64,000 nt of DNA, taken from positions 620,001-684,000 of the forward strand of contig CAVOTH010000004.1 of assembly GCA_963699085.1 (NCBI GenBank), written 5' to 3'. The notes below the pieces were generated by a model. It did no database searches. It saw only the letters and a program-made list of their open reading frames with translations, and had not been told where the DNA came from. Both the position numbers and the translations under genes were made by a program. Each line of letters begins with the position of its first letter. Positions within the stretch are counted from its first letter, which is position 1. The DNA comes from Bog-756 sp963699085 (GTDB lineage: Bacteria; Actinomycetota; Acidimicrobiia; Acidimicrobiales; RAAP-2). Shown in pieces: positions 13,908 through 24,354 of the stretch.

Positions 13908-14156
13908 ATGGAACACGATCCTCATAACGCACAGAACTGGTGCTCGGACCCGTTCGGCCGCCACCAGGCCCGTTGGTTCTCCAACGGGACTCCGACAGCT
14001 CTGGTCCGTGACGACGGCGTCGAGTCCCAGGATCCGCCGCCCGATACGGTGGCCGGCCGGCGCTACGAGTTGCCGTCGATCGAGCTTCGCGATCCGGTGA
14101 CGACCGAGGAACGGCACCGGTTCCGCCGGGGCCACTCCCGGGTGAGGACCAGCTGA
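13908..14156 (+). CDS. Small DUF2510-like protein
   Basis: An 82-residue protein from ATG 13908. Residues 11-35 (WCSDPFGRHQARWFSNGTPT) resemble the DUF2510 pattern of a Trp, a DP-G turn, then R-W-x-x-G-x-P, as seen in many small actinobacterial proteins ending in a V-x-D-x-G-V-E-S-x-D stretch. It has no signal peptide or membrane segment. It has the best-formed promoter in the window and is predicted to be leaderless. The function is unknown. Confidence 0.68.
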   Translation: MEHDPHNAQNWCSDPFGRHQARWFSNGTPTALVRDDGVESQDPPPDTVAGRRYELPSIELRDPVTTEERHRFRRGHSRVRTS

Positions 14157-14170
14157 GCGACCCAGGCCTG

Positions 14171-14234
14171 GTGTCGGTCAGGCGCCGTGTCGGTCATGCG
14201 CCGTGTCGGTCAGGCGCCGTGTCGGTCAGGCGTC
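14171..14234. repeat. Four tandem 16-bp units
   Basis: The unit gtgtcggtcaggcgcc occurs four times (14171, 14187, 14203, 14219), with one change in units 2 and 4. It spans the region between the DUF2510-like gene and the LOG gene and includes the LOG stop codon. Confidence 0.9.
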
Positions 14235-15302
14235 GACGAGCCCGTTGACGGCATCGATGAGCTGGCGCAGCCGCCCGTAGTGGATCTTGTCGAAGCGGAG
14301 GGCGAGCCGGGGGAGATCGAGGACGTCCCCGTCGGCCCGCTCGGGGGGTAGGGGGTCGACGGTGCGGATCACACCGGTGGTGACGATGTCGGCGAACCGT
14401 CGGTTCAGGTCGGCCAGCTGTTCGACATTCGGGGCCACGGCCATCCGGAGAATCAACAGATCGCCGACCCACCGGCACGAGCGGTAGTTCCGGTAGAACC
14501 CGAGGAGCTCGGCGGTAGCCGCTCCCACGTCGTCGGTGATGGTGAAGAACGACCGGTCGTCCTCGGACACCAGACCGCGGGGCTCGACCTCCTCGGCCAT
14601 GAAGCGGCTCCAGCCGTGCCAGAAGGTGCCTCCCGGCACATCGAGGAGTATGACCGGGGCCGGCTCGGCCTTGCCCGTCTGCAGCAGGGTCAGCAGTTCG
14701 AATCCCTCGTCCAGGGTCCCGAAACCGCCAGGCAGGACGATGAACCCGTCGGACTCCTTCAAGAGCATCAGCTTGCGGGTGAAGAAGTAGCGCATCTCGA
14801 CCAGCTTGGGGTCCTGGGCGATGAACCGGTTGGCCCCCTGTTCGTGGGGGAGGCGGATGTTGACGCCGACCGACTGCTCCCTCCCGGCACCCTCCATGCC
14901 GGCAGCCATGATCCCCGGACCCGCTCCGGTCACCACCATCCACCCGGCCCCGGCCATGGCGGCGGCCAGCGTGCGGGCCTGGCGGTAGGCAGGGTGGTCG
15001 GGCTCGGTCCGGGCCGAGCCGAAGATGGTGACCTTCATCCGTTTGCGCAGGGGCTGGAATACCGAGAACGCCTCGGCCATCTCGGCCAGGGCGGTGTCGG
15101 CCACCTTCAGGTCGATCACGTCGGTGTCCCGCTCGAGCAGCCCGGAGACGGTGTCGACCATCGACCGGTAGAGCCGGCGCTCGGTGGGTGTCCGGGCCCC
15201 GTTGATTCTCTCTTCGAGCGACAGGCCGGGATCGGGGGCCCGCTCGAGCGAGCCTTCGATGGACGCCGCCAACTCGTCCTGCTCGAAGGACGACCCGCTC
15301 AC
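14226..15302 (-). CDS. LOG-family (TIGR00730-type) nucleotide phosphoribohydrolase-like protein
   Basis: A 358-residue protein with the LOG signature PGGFGTLDEGFEL and the upstream Rossmann-like VTIFGSAR and VVTGAGPGIMAAGMEGA. LOG enzymes remove ribose 5-phosphate from nucleoside monophosphates. This protein is much longer than a minimal LOG (about 190 residues): about 110 residues precede the core and about 90 follow it, as in the larger bacterial form. GTG at 15302 (MSGSSFEQDELAA) lies one base after the cofGH stop, so it is probably translated from the cofGH transcript. The substrate is not known; the link with F420 synthesis is positional only. Confidence 0.85.
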   Translation of the reverse strand: MSGSSFEQDELAASIEGSLERAPDPGLSLEERINGARTPTERRLYRSMVDTVSGLLERDTDVIDLKVADTALAEMAEAFSVFQPLRKRMKVTIFGSARTEPDHPAYRQARTLAAAMAGAGWMVVTGAGPGIMAAGMEGAGREQSVGVNIRLPHEQGANRFIAQDPKLVEMRYFFTRKLMLLKESDGFIVLPGGFGTLDEGFELLTLLQTGKAEPAPVILLDVPGGTFWHGWSRFMAEEVEPRGLVSEDDRSFFTITDDVGAATAELLGFYRNYRSCRWVGDLLILRMAVAPNVEQLADLNRRFADIVTTGVIRTVDPLPPERADGDVLDLPRLALRFDKIHYGRLRQLIDAVNGLVDA

Positions 15303-15303
15303 G

Positions 15304-17748
15304 TCAGTGGGCGCCGGCGAGCACCGAGTCGTGCCCATCGGGGTGGACGACCCTGCCGTACAGCGTGGTCCGCTGGACCAGGCTGCGCCCGAGGGGGGCG
15401 ACGAGTGCCCGGAACGCGTCGGCATCCATCATCTGCCCATGGCTGGCACCGGCCGCCCGGGAGATGTTCTCGTCGATCAGGGTGCCGCCCAGGTCGTTGA
15501 CCCCGGCCCTCAGGAGCTGGCGGGCGCCGGCGCTACCAAGCTTCACCCAACTCAACTGGATGTTGTCGATGGATCCCCGGTAGGCGATGCGCCCCACCGC
15601 GTGCATCAGGAGCGTCTCGCGGAACGTCGGTCCCCGGCGCGAGCGCCGTTGTATGTAGAGCGGGGTGGCCATGTGGACGAAGGGAAGGGGGACGAACTCG
15701 GTGAACCCACCGGTCTCCTGCTGCAGGGCACGGGTGCGCACCAGGTGTCGGGCCCACGAGCGGGGCTGCTCGATGGAACCGAACATGATGGTCACGTTCG
15801 AGTTCAGTCCGACACTGTGGGCGGCCCGGTGCGCCTCGAGCCACTGTTCGGTGTTGATCTTGTCCGGGCAGAGGATGGCTCGGACCTCGTCGTCCAGGAT
15901 CTCGGCCGCGGTGCCGGGGAGGGTGCGCAGCCCGGCGTCGCGCAACAGCACCAGGTAGTCGGCGAGTCCCATGCCCGATCGGCGGGCGCCCTCGGTCACC
16001 TCCAGCGCGGTGAAGCCGTGGATGTGGATCGTGGCCGAGGCCTCGCGCACGGCACGGATGACGTGCAGGTAGTAGTCGCCGTCGAACTTGGGATGGATCC
16101 CGCCCTGCAGGCAGACCTCGGTGGCGCCCATGGCCTCGGCTTCGGCGACCCGGTCGGTGATCTCACTCAGCTCGAGTAGATAGGGCGCCCCGCGCAGGTT
16201 GAGTGAGAGCGGGCCTTTGGAGAATGCGCAGAACTTGCACTTGAACGTGCAGACGTTGGTGTAGTTGATGTTGCGGTTGGCGACGTAGGTGACCTCGTCA
16301 CCGACGATCTGGGCCCGCAGGGCATCCGCTACAGCTGCTACGGCCCGCACCTCGGGACCACGTGCACCGAAGAGCATGACGATCTCGTCCTCGCCCACGT
16401 CCTCCCCGGCCAGGACCCCGGCCAGGACGTCACCGACGGCACCTGGAGGGATGTCGGCGACAGCCGACGGCGTCTGAAGCGACGATTGTCGAGGCGACAG
16501 GTCGGCGGGCGCCGTGGGGTCAGGCGACGGGGCGGCGGGCGCGGTAGCCCCGGGTCGGGCGGCCACGAACGGTGGCAGGAGTTCCGGGGGCGGGACCTCA
16601 CCGCCCGATACCCACGGGTGGTCCCGACCGAGACCTTCGGCGTCCGAGGCGTCGAGTACCGGGAAGCGCAGCGCCTCGTCCAGCCACCTGTCCGGGTCGA
16701 GGGCGAACCTCGGGTACAAGGTGAGGCGGGGGGCCAGGGTATGGCCGGACGCCTCGGTGGCGGCCCGCAGGATCCCGAGAGCGGGCCACGCTCGCTCGGG
16801 GTTCACGTGGTCGGCGGTCACCGGGGAGACGCCGCCCCAGTCGTCGATGCCGGCAGCCACCAGCGGCCCCAGCTCGTCGGAGAGATTCGGCGGTGCCTGC
16901 AGGTGGATGTCGACGGGGAGTACCAGCCTGGCGACGGCGATCGTCCACAGGAACTCATCGGTTGGACACGGCGGGTGCCGGTGCATCGACGTGCCCGGCT
17001 TGGGCAGGAAGTTCTGGATGATCACTTCCTGGACATGTCCGTGGCGGGAGTGGCTGGCCGCGATGGCCTCGAGCGTGTCCAGGCGGTCGGAGCGGGATTC
17101 GCCGATTCCCACCAGGAGGCCGGTGGTGAATGGGATCCCGAGCTCGCCCGCCGCGTCCAGGGTGGCGAGCCGGCGGGCCGGGACCTTGTCCGGTGCCGAG
17201 CGGTGGGCGTCGAGGTCCGGATTGGTGGACTCGATCATCATCCCCTGGCTGGCCGAGACCTTACGGAGGACGGCGAGTTCGTCGGCCCCCAGGGCGCCGG
17301 CATTGGCGTGGGGGAGCAGGCCCGTCTCTTCCAGGACGGCGGCACAAGCGGCCGCCAGGTAGTCGACGGTGGAGGCGTACCCGTGGTCGTCGAGCCAGGC
17401 GCGGGCGGCGGGGTAGCGGTCCTCTGGTCCCTCGCCCAGGGTGAACAGTGCTTCGTGGCAGCCCGCGGCGCGCCCGGCCCGGGCGATGTCGAGTACCTCG
17501 TCGAGCGACAGGTAGGGGGAGGCCAGGCGGGCCGGCGCCTTGGCGAACGTGCAGTAGCCGCACCGGTCGCGGCACAGCATGGTGAGCGGGATGAAGACCT
17601 TCGGCGAGAAGGTCATCCGGGCGCTGAAGGCGGCGTCGCGCACCGATGCGGCCCGCTCCATCAAGGTTTCGAGGGGAGCAGCCAGCAACTCGTCGCGGGC
17701 AACCGGGACGGCAGCGGACGACAGTGGGGAGCCGGGGGCGGCGGGCAT
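15304..17748 (-). CDS. fbiC: FO synthase, fused CofG-CofH (FbiC)
   Basis: A bifunctional radical SAM enzyme of 814 residues that joins a tyrosine-derived p-hydroxybenzyl group to 5-amino-6-ribitylamino-uracil to make FO, the deazaflavin core of coenzyme F420. There are two radical SAM clusters: CRDRCGYC (C59, C63, C66), in the CofG half, and CTFKCKFC near residue 500, in the CofH half. A Pro/Ala-rich linker (about 400-440) separates the halves. The fused form is characteristic of actinobacteria. ATG at 17748 is chosen because a TAAGGT box sits 7 bases upstream; the frame is open further but without homology. Two Ddn-type proteins elsewhere in the window are likely users of F420. Confidence 0.96.
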   Translation of the reverse strand: MPAAPGSPLSSAAVPVARDELLAAPLETLMERAASVRDAAFSARMTFSPKVFIPLTMLCRDRCGYCTFAKAPARLASPYLSLDEVLDIARAGRAAGCHEALFTLGEGPEDRYPAARAWLDDHGYASTVDYLAAACAAVLEETGLLPHANAGALGADELAVLRKVSASQGMMIESTNPDLDAHRSAPDKVPARRLATLDAAGELGIPFTTGLLVGIGESRSDRLDTLEAIAASHSRHGHVQEVIIQNFLPKPGTSMHRHPPCPTDEFLWTIAVARLVLPVDIHLQAPPNLSDELGPLVAAGIDDWGGVSPVTADHVNPERAWPALGILRAATEASGHTLAPRLTLYPRFALDPDRWLDEALRFPVLDASDAEGLGRDHPWVSGGEVPPPELLPPFVAARPGATAPAAPSPDPTAPADLSPRQSSLQTPSAVADIPPGAVGDVLAGVLAGEDVGEDEIVMLFGARGPEVRAVAAVADALRAQIVGDEVTYVANRNINYTNVCTFKCKFCAFSKGPLSLNLRGAPYLLELSEITDRVAEAEAMGATEVCLQGGIHPKFDGDYYLHVIRAVREASATIHIHGFTALEVTEGARRSGMGLADYLVLLRDAGLRTLPGTAAEILDDEVRAILCPDKINTEQWLEAHRAAHSVGLNSNVTIMFGSIEQPRSWARHLVRTRALQQETGGFTEFVPLPFVHMATPLYIQRRSRRGPTFRETLLMHAVGRIAYRGSIDNIQLSWVKLGSAGARQLLRAGVNDLGGTLIDENISRAAGASHGQMMDADAFRALVAPLGRSLVQRTTLYGRVVHPDGHDSVLAGAH

Positions 17749-17755
17749 CGGCGTC

Positions 17756-17761
17756 ACCTTA
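17756..17761 (-). promoter_or_regulatory. -10 box for cofGH, leaderless arrangement
   Basis: On the minus strand TAAGGT is followed by seven bases and the ATG of cofGH. It matches the TANNNT-6/7-start pattern found at many genes here. Confidence 0.6.
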
Positions 17762-17770
17762 CCGGAGTCA

Positions 17771-17810
17771 TCGCGATCCACAGCCGGCCGTCGCGATCCA
17801 CAGCCGGCCG
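17771..17810. repeat. Perfect 20-bp tandem duplication
   Basis: The unit tcgcgatccacagccggccg is present twice without gap in the spacer between cofGH and pgl. It overlaps where a -35 region of the cofGH promoter would lie. Confidence 0.9.
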
Positions 17811-17817
17811 GCACCGT

Positions 17818-18510
17818 TCACCCGATCGCGTCGGGGACGACATCGCCGAGAGCGCCGGAGTCGACCAACCACAGGACGTGGCGACCGTCGACGCGCGCCG
17901 CCGGCAGGTCCTCGCCGGCGGCGATGCGGTTGAACGCATCGAGCTTGGACGTGCCCGCCACCGTGAACACCACCTGCGCGGCCCGGGCGATGCCCCCGTA
18001 GGTGAGGGTGATCCGGTCGTGCGGGTTCACCCCGTTCGGGTCGCGGTTGGCGACGACGGAGCACTCCGGTCCGGTGACATCGAGCGCCGCCGATCCCGGA
18101 AAGAGCGAGGCGGTGTGTCCGTCCGGTCCGAGTCCGAGGTGGACGAGTCCGAGGTCGGGGAGTGCGGCGATGAGCTCCTGGTAGGCGGCAGCGGCCCCGG
18201 CCGGCGGACCTTCGGTGTACATCGGGTGGTCGCCGCCGACCGGGCCGACGGCGTCGAGCAGGATGGAGGAGATCATCCGGTGGTTGGAGTCGGGGTCGTC
18301 GGGCGGGACACACCGCTCGTCGCCCAGGTAGATGTCGACGCCCGACCAGTCGATCCCGTCGCGGGCGGCCAGAGCCCGGTAGCACTCCTCCGCCGTCCCA
18401 CCTCCGGACAGGAACAGCCGGTAGCGGTCAGTCGACGCCAGGATCGATTCCGCCACGAGCTCAGCGAAGCTGTCGGGGACCGACTCGACCAGTCGGACGG
18501 TCCCGTTCAC
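17818..18510 (-). CDS. pgl: 6-phosphogluconolactonase
   Basis: A 230-residue enzyme of the DevB/SugI-type lactonase family, second step of the oxidative pentose phosphate pathway. Typical features are LFLSGGGTAEECYRAL near residue 33, DIYLGDERCVPPDDPDSN, the catalytic-region LGLGPDGHTASLFPG, and VFTVAGTSKLDAF. The GTG at 18510 lies 4 bases after the zwf stop, so the two are co-transcribed. It is the last gene of the minus-strand pentose-phosphate set. Confidence 0.93.
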   Translation of the reverse strand: MNGTVRLVESVPDSFAELVAESILASTDRYRLFLSGGGTAEECYRALAARDGIDWSGVDIYLGDERCVPPDDPDSNHRMISSILLDAVGPVGGDHPMYTEGPPAGAAAAYQELIAALPDLGLVHLGLGPDGHTASLFPGSAALDVTGPECSVVANRDPNGVNPHDRITLTYGGIARAAQVVFTVAGTSKLDAFNRIAAGEDLPAARVDGRHVLWLVDSGALGDVVPDAIG

Positions 18511-18514
18511 GGCG

Positions 18515-20061
18515 TCATTGGGTGAGCGGGGTCTGACGGCCGCCGCTCAGTTCCAGATCGGCGGCCGGGTTGCGCCACTCGTCGCCCGAGCGCTCCACCA
18601 ACAGGTCGGCCATATGGGGACCCCAGGTGCCGGCGCCGTAGAAGTGCAGGGCACCGCCCGGCTCGGACCAGGCCTGCAGGTAGGGGTCGACGATCCGCCA
18701 CGCCTGCTCGACCTCGTCGGATCGGATGAACAGCGTGGCGTCACCCACCATGGCGTCGTGGATGAGCCGCTCGTAGCCGTCGGTGGCCTGTACGCCGGCG
18801 AAGGCTTCGGCATAGGAGAAGTCCATGGCCACCGACCGGAGATGGAACTTCTCACCCGGCACCTTGGCGCCGAACTCGAGGCTGATCCCCTCGTCGGGCT
18901 GGATCCGGAGGATCAGGGTGTTGGGTCGGAGGTCCCGGCTGGCCCGGTGGTCGAAGAGGAGGAACGGCACCTGGCGGAAGGTGAGGGCCACCTCGGTGAC
19001 CCGGGCCGGGAGCCGTTTGCCCGTCCGCACGTAGATGGGCACGCCGGCCCACCGCCAGTTCTCGACCCGCAGCCGGAGCGCAAGGTAGGTCTCCGTCTGG
19101 CTGTCGGGCGCCACATCCTCCTCCTCGCGGTAGCCGACCACCGGTTCGCCGTCGATGACCCCGGCGGTGTACTGGCCGCGTACCGACTTGTCCACGGCCT
19201 CGTCGGGGGTGGGGATGTCGATGGCCCGCAGCAGCTTGACCTTCTCGTCGCGGATCCGGTCGGCGTCGGTACTGGTGGGCGACTCCATCAAGGTGAGGGC
19301 CAGTACCTGCATGACGTGGTTCTGGACGATGTCGCGCAGCGCCCCGGCTGTTTCGTAGAAGCCCCCACGATGCTCGACGCCCAGGCTCTCGGCCACCGTC
19401 ACCTGGACCTGCTCGATGTAGCGGCGGTTCCAGATGGGCTCGAAGATGGCGTTGGCGAACCGGAGGGCCAGGACGTTCTGGACGGTCTCCTTGCCCATGT
19501 AGTGGTCGATCCGGTAGATCTGGTTCTCCTGGAAGGCCGAGTGCATCTTCTCGTTGAGGGCCAGGGCGCTCTCCAGGTCCCGGCCGAAGGGCTTCTCCAC
19601 CACGATTCGGGCGAACGAGCCCTCGACCGGCATGGAACAGCCGTGGGTGGCCAGGGCCTGGGCCACGACGCCGAACATCGAGGGGATGGTGGCGAGGTAG
19701 TAGAGCCGGTTGCCACCGGTGCCGTCGATCTGGTCGGCCTCGTCGAGACACTTCTTCAGCTGGGCGAAGGTGTCGGGATGGTCGTACTCACCGGTGACGT
19801 ACCGGAACCGCTCGGTCAGTTTGCGCCAGGTGGGGCCGCCGTCGGGAGTGGCCGTCGTCACGTCGCGGCGGAACTCCTCGTCGCTCCACGGTGTCCGGGC
19901 CACGCCGATGAGGGTGAACCCGGCGTCCAGGACCCCGCCGTCGGCCAACCCGGCCAGTGCCGGGAGGATCTTCCGGTTGGTGAGATCTCCGGAGGCGCCG
20001 AAGATGACCATGGCCACCGGAGGGGCTTTGGACAGTGCGGTCGTAGCGGGGGTATCGGTGC

Positions 20062-20065
<4 letters not shown>
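18515..20065 (-). CDS. zwf: Glucose-6-phosphate 1-dehydrogenase
   Basis: A 516-residue enzyme oxidising glucose-6-phosphate to 6-phosphogluconolactone with NAD(P). The nucleotide-binding motif is VIFGASGDLTNRK (residues 20-32) and the substrate/active-site motif RIDHYMGKETVQN at about 182-194. The C-terminal domain ends with FYGAGTWGPHMADLL. The length fits the family (about 490-515). ATG at 20065 overlaps the gnd stop by 4 bases (ATGA), so translation is coupled; the longer open frame upstream has no homology. Confidence 0.96.
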
Positions 20066-20997
<932 letters not shown>

Positions 20998-21009
20998 GGT
21001 TGCTCCTTC

Positions 21010-21091
21010 TTTTCGGGCTGGGGTGCCCTTGTCGGGCTGGGGTGCTGCCTTGTCGGACTGGGGTGCTGCCTTGTCGGACTGGGGTGCTGCG
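21010..21091. repeat. 21-bp tandem repeats between tal and gnd
   Basis: About four copies of a 21-base unit with core cggactggggtgctgcc (units starting at 21029, 21050 and 21071, plus a shortened copy at about 21011) fill the spacer between the tal stop and the gnd start. The last two units are nearly identical. Confidence 0.9.
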
Positions 21092-21108
21092 GCATGGTGC
21101 AGGTTCGC

Positions 21109-22228
21109 TCAGCCGGCCTTCAGCACCTCGGACTTGGCGGTGAGCGATTTCATCAGGTCGTCGAACGAGGCGGCGAACGAGGCGACGCCCTCGGTCTCGA
21201 GCACCCCGGCGACATCTTCCATGTCGATGCCGGCCTCGGCGAGGCGGGCGATGGTCGAACGTGCCTCGTCCAACCCGGTGTCCACGGTCCGGGCCACGGT
21301 GCCGTGGTCGAGGAAGTCGGCGACGGTGCCGTCCGGCATGGTATTGACCGTGTGGGGGCCGATGAGAGTGTCGACATAGGCGAGGTCCGGGTAGGCCGGG
21401 TTCTTGGTGGATGTCGACGCCCACAGGGGGCGCTGTACGCGGGCGCCGCGTGCCACCAGGGCTTCCCAACGGGACCCGGCGAAGGACGTGGAGAACAACT
21501 CGTAGGCCAGTCGGGCCTGGGCCACCGCTGCCTTGCCGCGCAGTCCGAGCAGGCTGTCATCGGCCCCTGCCTTCACTGCGGTCTCGATCCGTCCGTCCAC
21601 TTCGGTGTCGACCCGACTGATGAAGAACGAGGCGACGCTCGATGTGCCGGAGAGATCGGTGCAGCCCGATGCGGCCAGGGTCTCGAGTCCCGACATGTAG
21701 GCCTCGATCACCTCGCCATATCGGCTCAGCGAAAAGATCAGCGTGACGTTGATGCTCCGGCCCTCGGAGATCATGGTGGCGATGGAGGGCACGCACTCCG
21801 GGGTGGCGGGGATCTTGACCAGTACGTTCGGCTGGTCGATGCGCTCATGCAGGGCCCGGGCCGCCGCCGTGGTTCCTTCGGTGTCATGGGCGAGTGAAGG
21901 AGCCACCTCGACCGAGACGAAGCCGTCGGCCCCGGCGGACAGCGTCGTAGACGGGACGGAGGATCTTCAGCGCCGACTGGATGTCGTCCACCACAAGATC
22001 CCAGTAGGCGTCCTCCACCGATGTCGTGCCGATGAGTGACCCGAATTGCCGGTCGTAGGTGTCCTGACCGCTGATGGCCTTGGCGAAGATGGTCGGGTTG
22101 GAGGTCACCCCGCGGATGCCTTTGGCCACCAGGCCCGCCATCGTGCCGTCCTCGAGCCAGTCGCGCCGGAGGTTGTCGATCCACGGGCTTTGTCCCTGCT
22201 TGTCGAAGAGGTCGTTCAGTGTGGTCAT
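21109..22228 (-). pseudogene. tal: Transaldolase, single frameshift
   Basis: Non-oxidative pentose phosphate enzyme that moves a dihydroxyacetone unit between sugar phosphates. The N-terminal part (MTTLNDLFDKQGQSPWID, GIRGVTSNPTIFAKAI) and the C-terminal part (VLVKIPATPECVPSIA with the Schiff-base Lys, INVTLIFSLSRYGEVIEAYM, RVQRPLWASTSTKNPAY) are in two frames. Removing one base near 21940 restores continuous homology through ADGFVSVEVAPSLAHDTEGT, giving a full-length protein of about 372 residues. One extra base with everything else conserved points to a sequence error. It lies between tkt and gnd. Confidence 0.92.
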
Positions 22229-22262
22229 CGGTGGGTCCTCTCGTATCGGTGGGTCCTCTCGT
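22227..22262. repeat. Perfect 18-bp tandem duplication
   Basis: The unit atcggtgggtcctctcgt is present twice (22227-22244 and 22245-22262) directly in front of the tal start. On the minus strand each copy carries an ACGAGAGGACCC stretch, so the ribosome-binding region of tal is duplicated. Confidence 0.9.
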
Positions 22263-22322
22263 GAGGTCCGTCGCGTCGACGGCCGATTCTGGGCGGGCCG
22301 AAGTTCATCGACGGGCTGCAGC

Positions 22323-24341
22323 TCATAGGTGGGAGCGCTGGAGCAGCGCGGTGGCCCGGGCGGCCACGTTGACGGGGTCGAAGCCGAACTCGCGCATGAC
22401 GACCTCGCCCGGCGCCGAGGCCCCGAAGTGGTCGATGCCCAGGGAGTCGTCGGCGTAGCGCTCCCACCCGAAGGTGGTGGCCGCCTCGACCGACAGGACG
22501 GGGACACCTGTGGGCAGCACCTCGTCGCGATAGTCGCGTTCCTGCTCGGCGAACAGCTCCCACGAGGGCAGTGACACCACCCGTGCCCGGGTGCCGGCCT
22601 CGGCCAGGAGCCGGGCGGCGTCCACGCACAGACAGACCTCACTACCGGTGGCCAGGAGGATGACCTGGGCCGGGCCGTCGGCCGGATCGCTCAGCACATA
22701 GGCGCCCCGGTGGACGCCGTCGGGCGCGAGCTCGGCGGTGGCATCGAGGACGGGGAGCTCCTGTCGGCTCAGGATGAGCGCCGTCGGGCCGGTGCCGCTC
22801 ACTGCGATCCGCCACGCCTGGGCCGTCTCGTTGGCGTCGGCCGGCCGGATCACCCGTAGACCCGGCATGGCCCGGACCGCGGCCAGCTGTTCGATCGGCT
22901 GATGGGTGGGACCGTCCTGTCCGAGACCGATCGAGTCGTGGGTCCAGGAGTAGATGACATGGACCTGCGAGATCGACGCCACCCTGACGGCGCCGCGCAT
23001 GTAGTCGGAGAAGACGAAGAACGTGCCGCCCACCGGAATGGTCCCCCCGTGCGCGGCCATGCCGGTCATGACCGCACCCATGCCGTGCTCGCGGATGCCG
23101 TAGTGGACGAGGCTGCCGCCGGGGTCCTCGACCGATTGGGCGGTGGCCCCGGCGAGGGCCATACCGGTGTTGCCGGTCAGATCGGCGCTCCCGGGGATGA
23201 GGCCGGGGAGCCCCTCCTGGGTGGCATCGAGGCACACCTTGATGGCTTTGCGGGTGGCCATGGGCCCGTCGCCAGGCCCGAAGGTCGGCAACGCCGACTC
23301 CCAGCCGGGCATCCCGTGGCCGGTGAGCGCGGCCTCGAAGCGGGTCCGGTCCCCGTCCCACCCGTCGAACCGGGCCGCCCACTCGGCCCGCATGGCCTGG
23401 CCCCGGGGGATGGTGGAGCGGTACATGGCCAGCACGTCATCGGGCACCCAGAAGGTCTGGTCGGTCGGGAGTCCGAGGATCTCCTTCGTCTTGGTCGCTT
23501 CCTCGTCGCTGAGGGGGTCCCCGTGGGCTTTGTTGGAGTCGGTGATGTCCGGGGCCGGGTAGCCGATGTGGCTACGAAGGATGATCAGTGACGGGCGGTC
23601 CTCGTCGGCCCGCGCCCGGACCAGGGCAGTCTCGAGGGCGTCGAGGTCGTTGGCCACTTCGCCGATGTCGTCGACCGCCCACCCGTAGGCCGCGAACCGC
23701 TCGGCGGCGTTGTCGTTCAGGGCCAGCTCGGTGGGCCCGTCGATGGAGATGTGGTTGTCGTCGTAGACGTAGACCAGCCGACCGAGGCGCAGGTGACCGG
23801 CCAGGGAGGCCGACTCGTGGGAGATCCCCTCTTCGAGGCATCCGTCGCCGGCGAAGACGTAGGTGTGGTGGTCGCACGCCTCAGGTGAGAAGTGGGTCCG
23901 CAGCCACCGCTCGGCGATCCCCATGCCGACCCCATTGGCGAATCCCTGGCCGAGCGGTCCGGTCGTCACCTCGACACCGGCCGTGTGATGCAGCTCGGGG
24001 TGCCCCGGGGTGGCGCTGCCCCAGCTGCGGAACCGCTTCAGGTCCTCGAGCGTGAGTCCGTACCCGGTCAGATGGAGCATGGAGTACAAGAGGATCGAGG
24101 CGTGGCCGTTGGACAGGACGAACCGGTCCCGGTCCGGCCATTGCGGGTCCGAGGGATCGTGGCGCAGGACCCGGGTGAACAGCACGTGGGCCAGAGGCGC
24201 GAGGGCCATCGCCGTGCCCGGATGGCCGGAGTTCGCCGCCCGGGGGGCATCGATGGCCAGTCCGCGGATCACGTTGATGCCAAGCTGCTCGAGTTCGGCG
24301 CCCGGTGCAGGGGCCAGTGGTGACGGTAAGGGGGAGGGCAT
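22323..24341 (-). CDS. tkt: Transketolase
   Basis: A 672-residue thiamine-diphosphate enzyme moving two-carbon units between sugar phosphates. Features seen are the N-terminal LAIDAPRAANSGHPGTAMALAP, the ThDP motif GDGCLEEGISHESASLAGHL...VYDDN (GDG-N motif), the pyrimidine-domain IREHGMGAVMTGMAAHGG, and the C-terminal SVEAATTFGWERYA. ATG at 24341 is supported by a TAGGGT box 7 bases upstream. It is the first gene of the minus-strand pentose-phosphate set; tal follows after about 94 bases. Confidence 0.96.
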   Translation of the reverse strand: MPSPLPSPLAPAPGAELEQLGINVIRGLAIDAPRAANSGHPGTAMALAPLAHVLFTRVLRHDPSDPQWPDRDRFVLSNGHASILLYSMLHLTGYGLTLEDLKRFRSWGSATPGHPELHHTAGVEVTTGPLGQGFANGVGMGIAERWLRTHFSPEACDHHTYVFAGDGCLEEGISHESASLAGHLRLGRLVYVYDDNHISIDGPTELALNDNAAERFAAYGWAVDDIGEVANDLDALETALVRARADEDRPSLIILRSHIGYPAPDITDSNKAHGDPLSDEEATKTKEILGLPTDQTFWVPDDVLAMYRSTIPRGQAMRAEWAARFDGWDGDRTRFEAALTGHGMPGWESALPTFGPGDGPMATRKAIKVCLDATQEGLPGLIPGSADLTGNTGMALAGATAQSVEDPGGSLVHYGIREHGMGAVMTGMAAHGGTIPVGGTFFVFSDYMRGAVRVASISQVHVIYSWTHDSIGLGQDGPTHQPIEQLAAVRAMPGLRVIRPADANETAQAWRIAVSGTGPTALILSRQELPVLDATAELAPDGVHRGAYVLSDPADGPAQVILLATGSEVCLCVDAARLLAEAGTRARVVSLPSWELFAEQERDYRDEVLPTGVPVLSVEAATTFGWERYADDSLGIDHFGASAPGEVVMREFGFDPVNVAARATALLQRSHL

Positions 24342-24348
24342 CGGCCAA

Positions 24349-24354
24349 ACCCTA
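24349..24354 (-). promoter_or_regulatory. -10 box for tkt, leaderless arrangement
   Basis: TAGGGT on the minus strand, then seven bases, then the tkt ATG. The box overlaps the stop codon of the upstream FIST gene (24352-24354), so the two genes are packed without spacer yet tkt has its own promoter. Confidence 0.6.

Noticed and set aside
16486..18525. Plus-strand open frame of 679 codons
   Set aside because: Antisense to cofGH and pgl, with no domain features.
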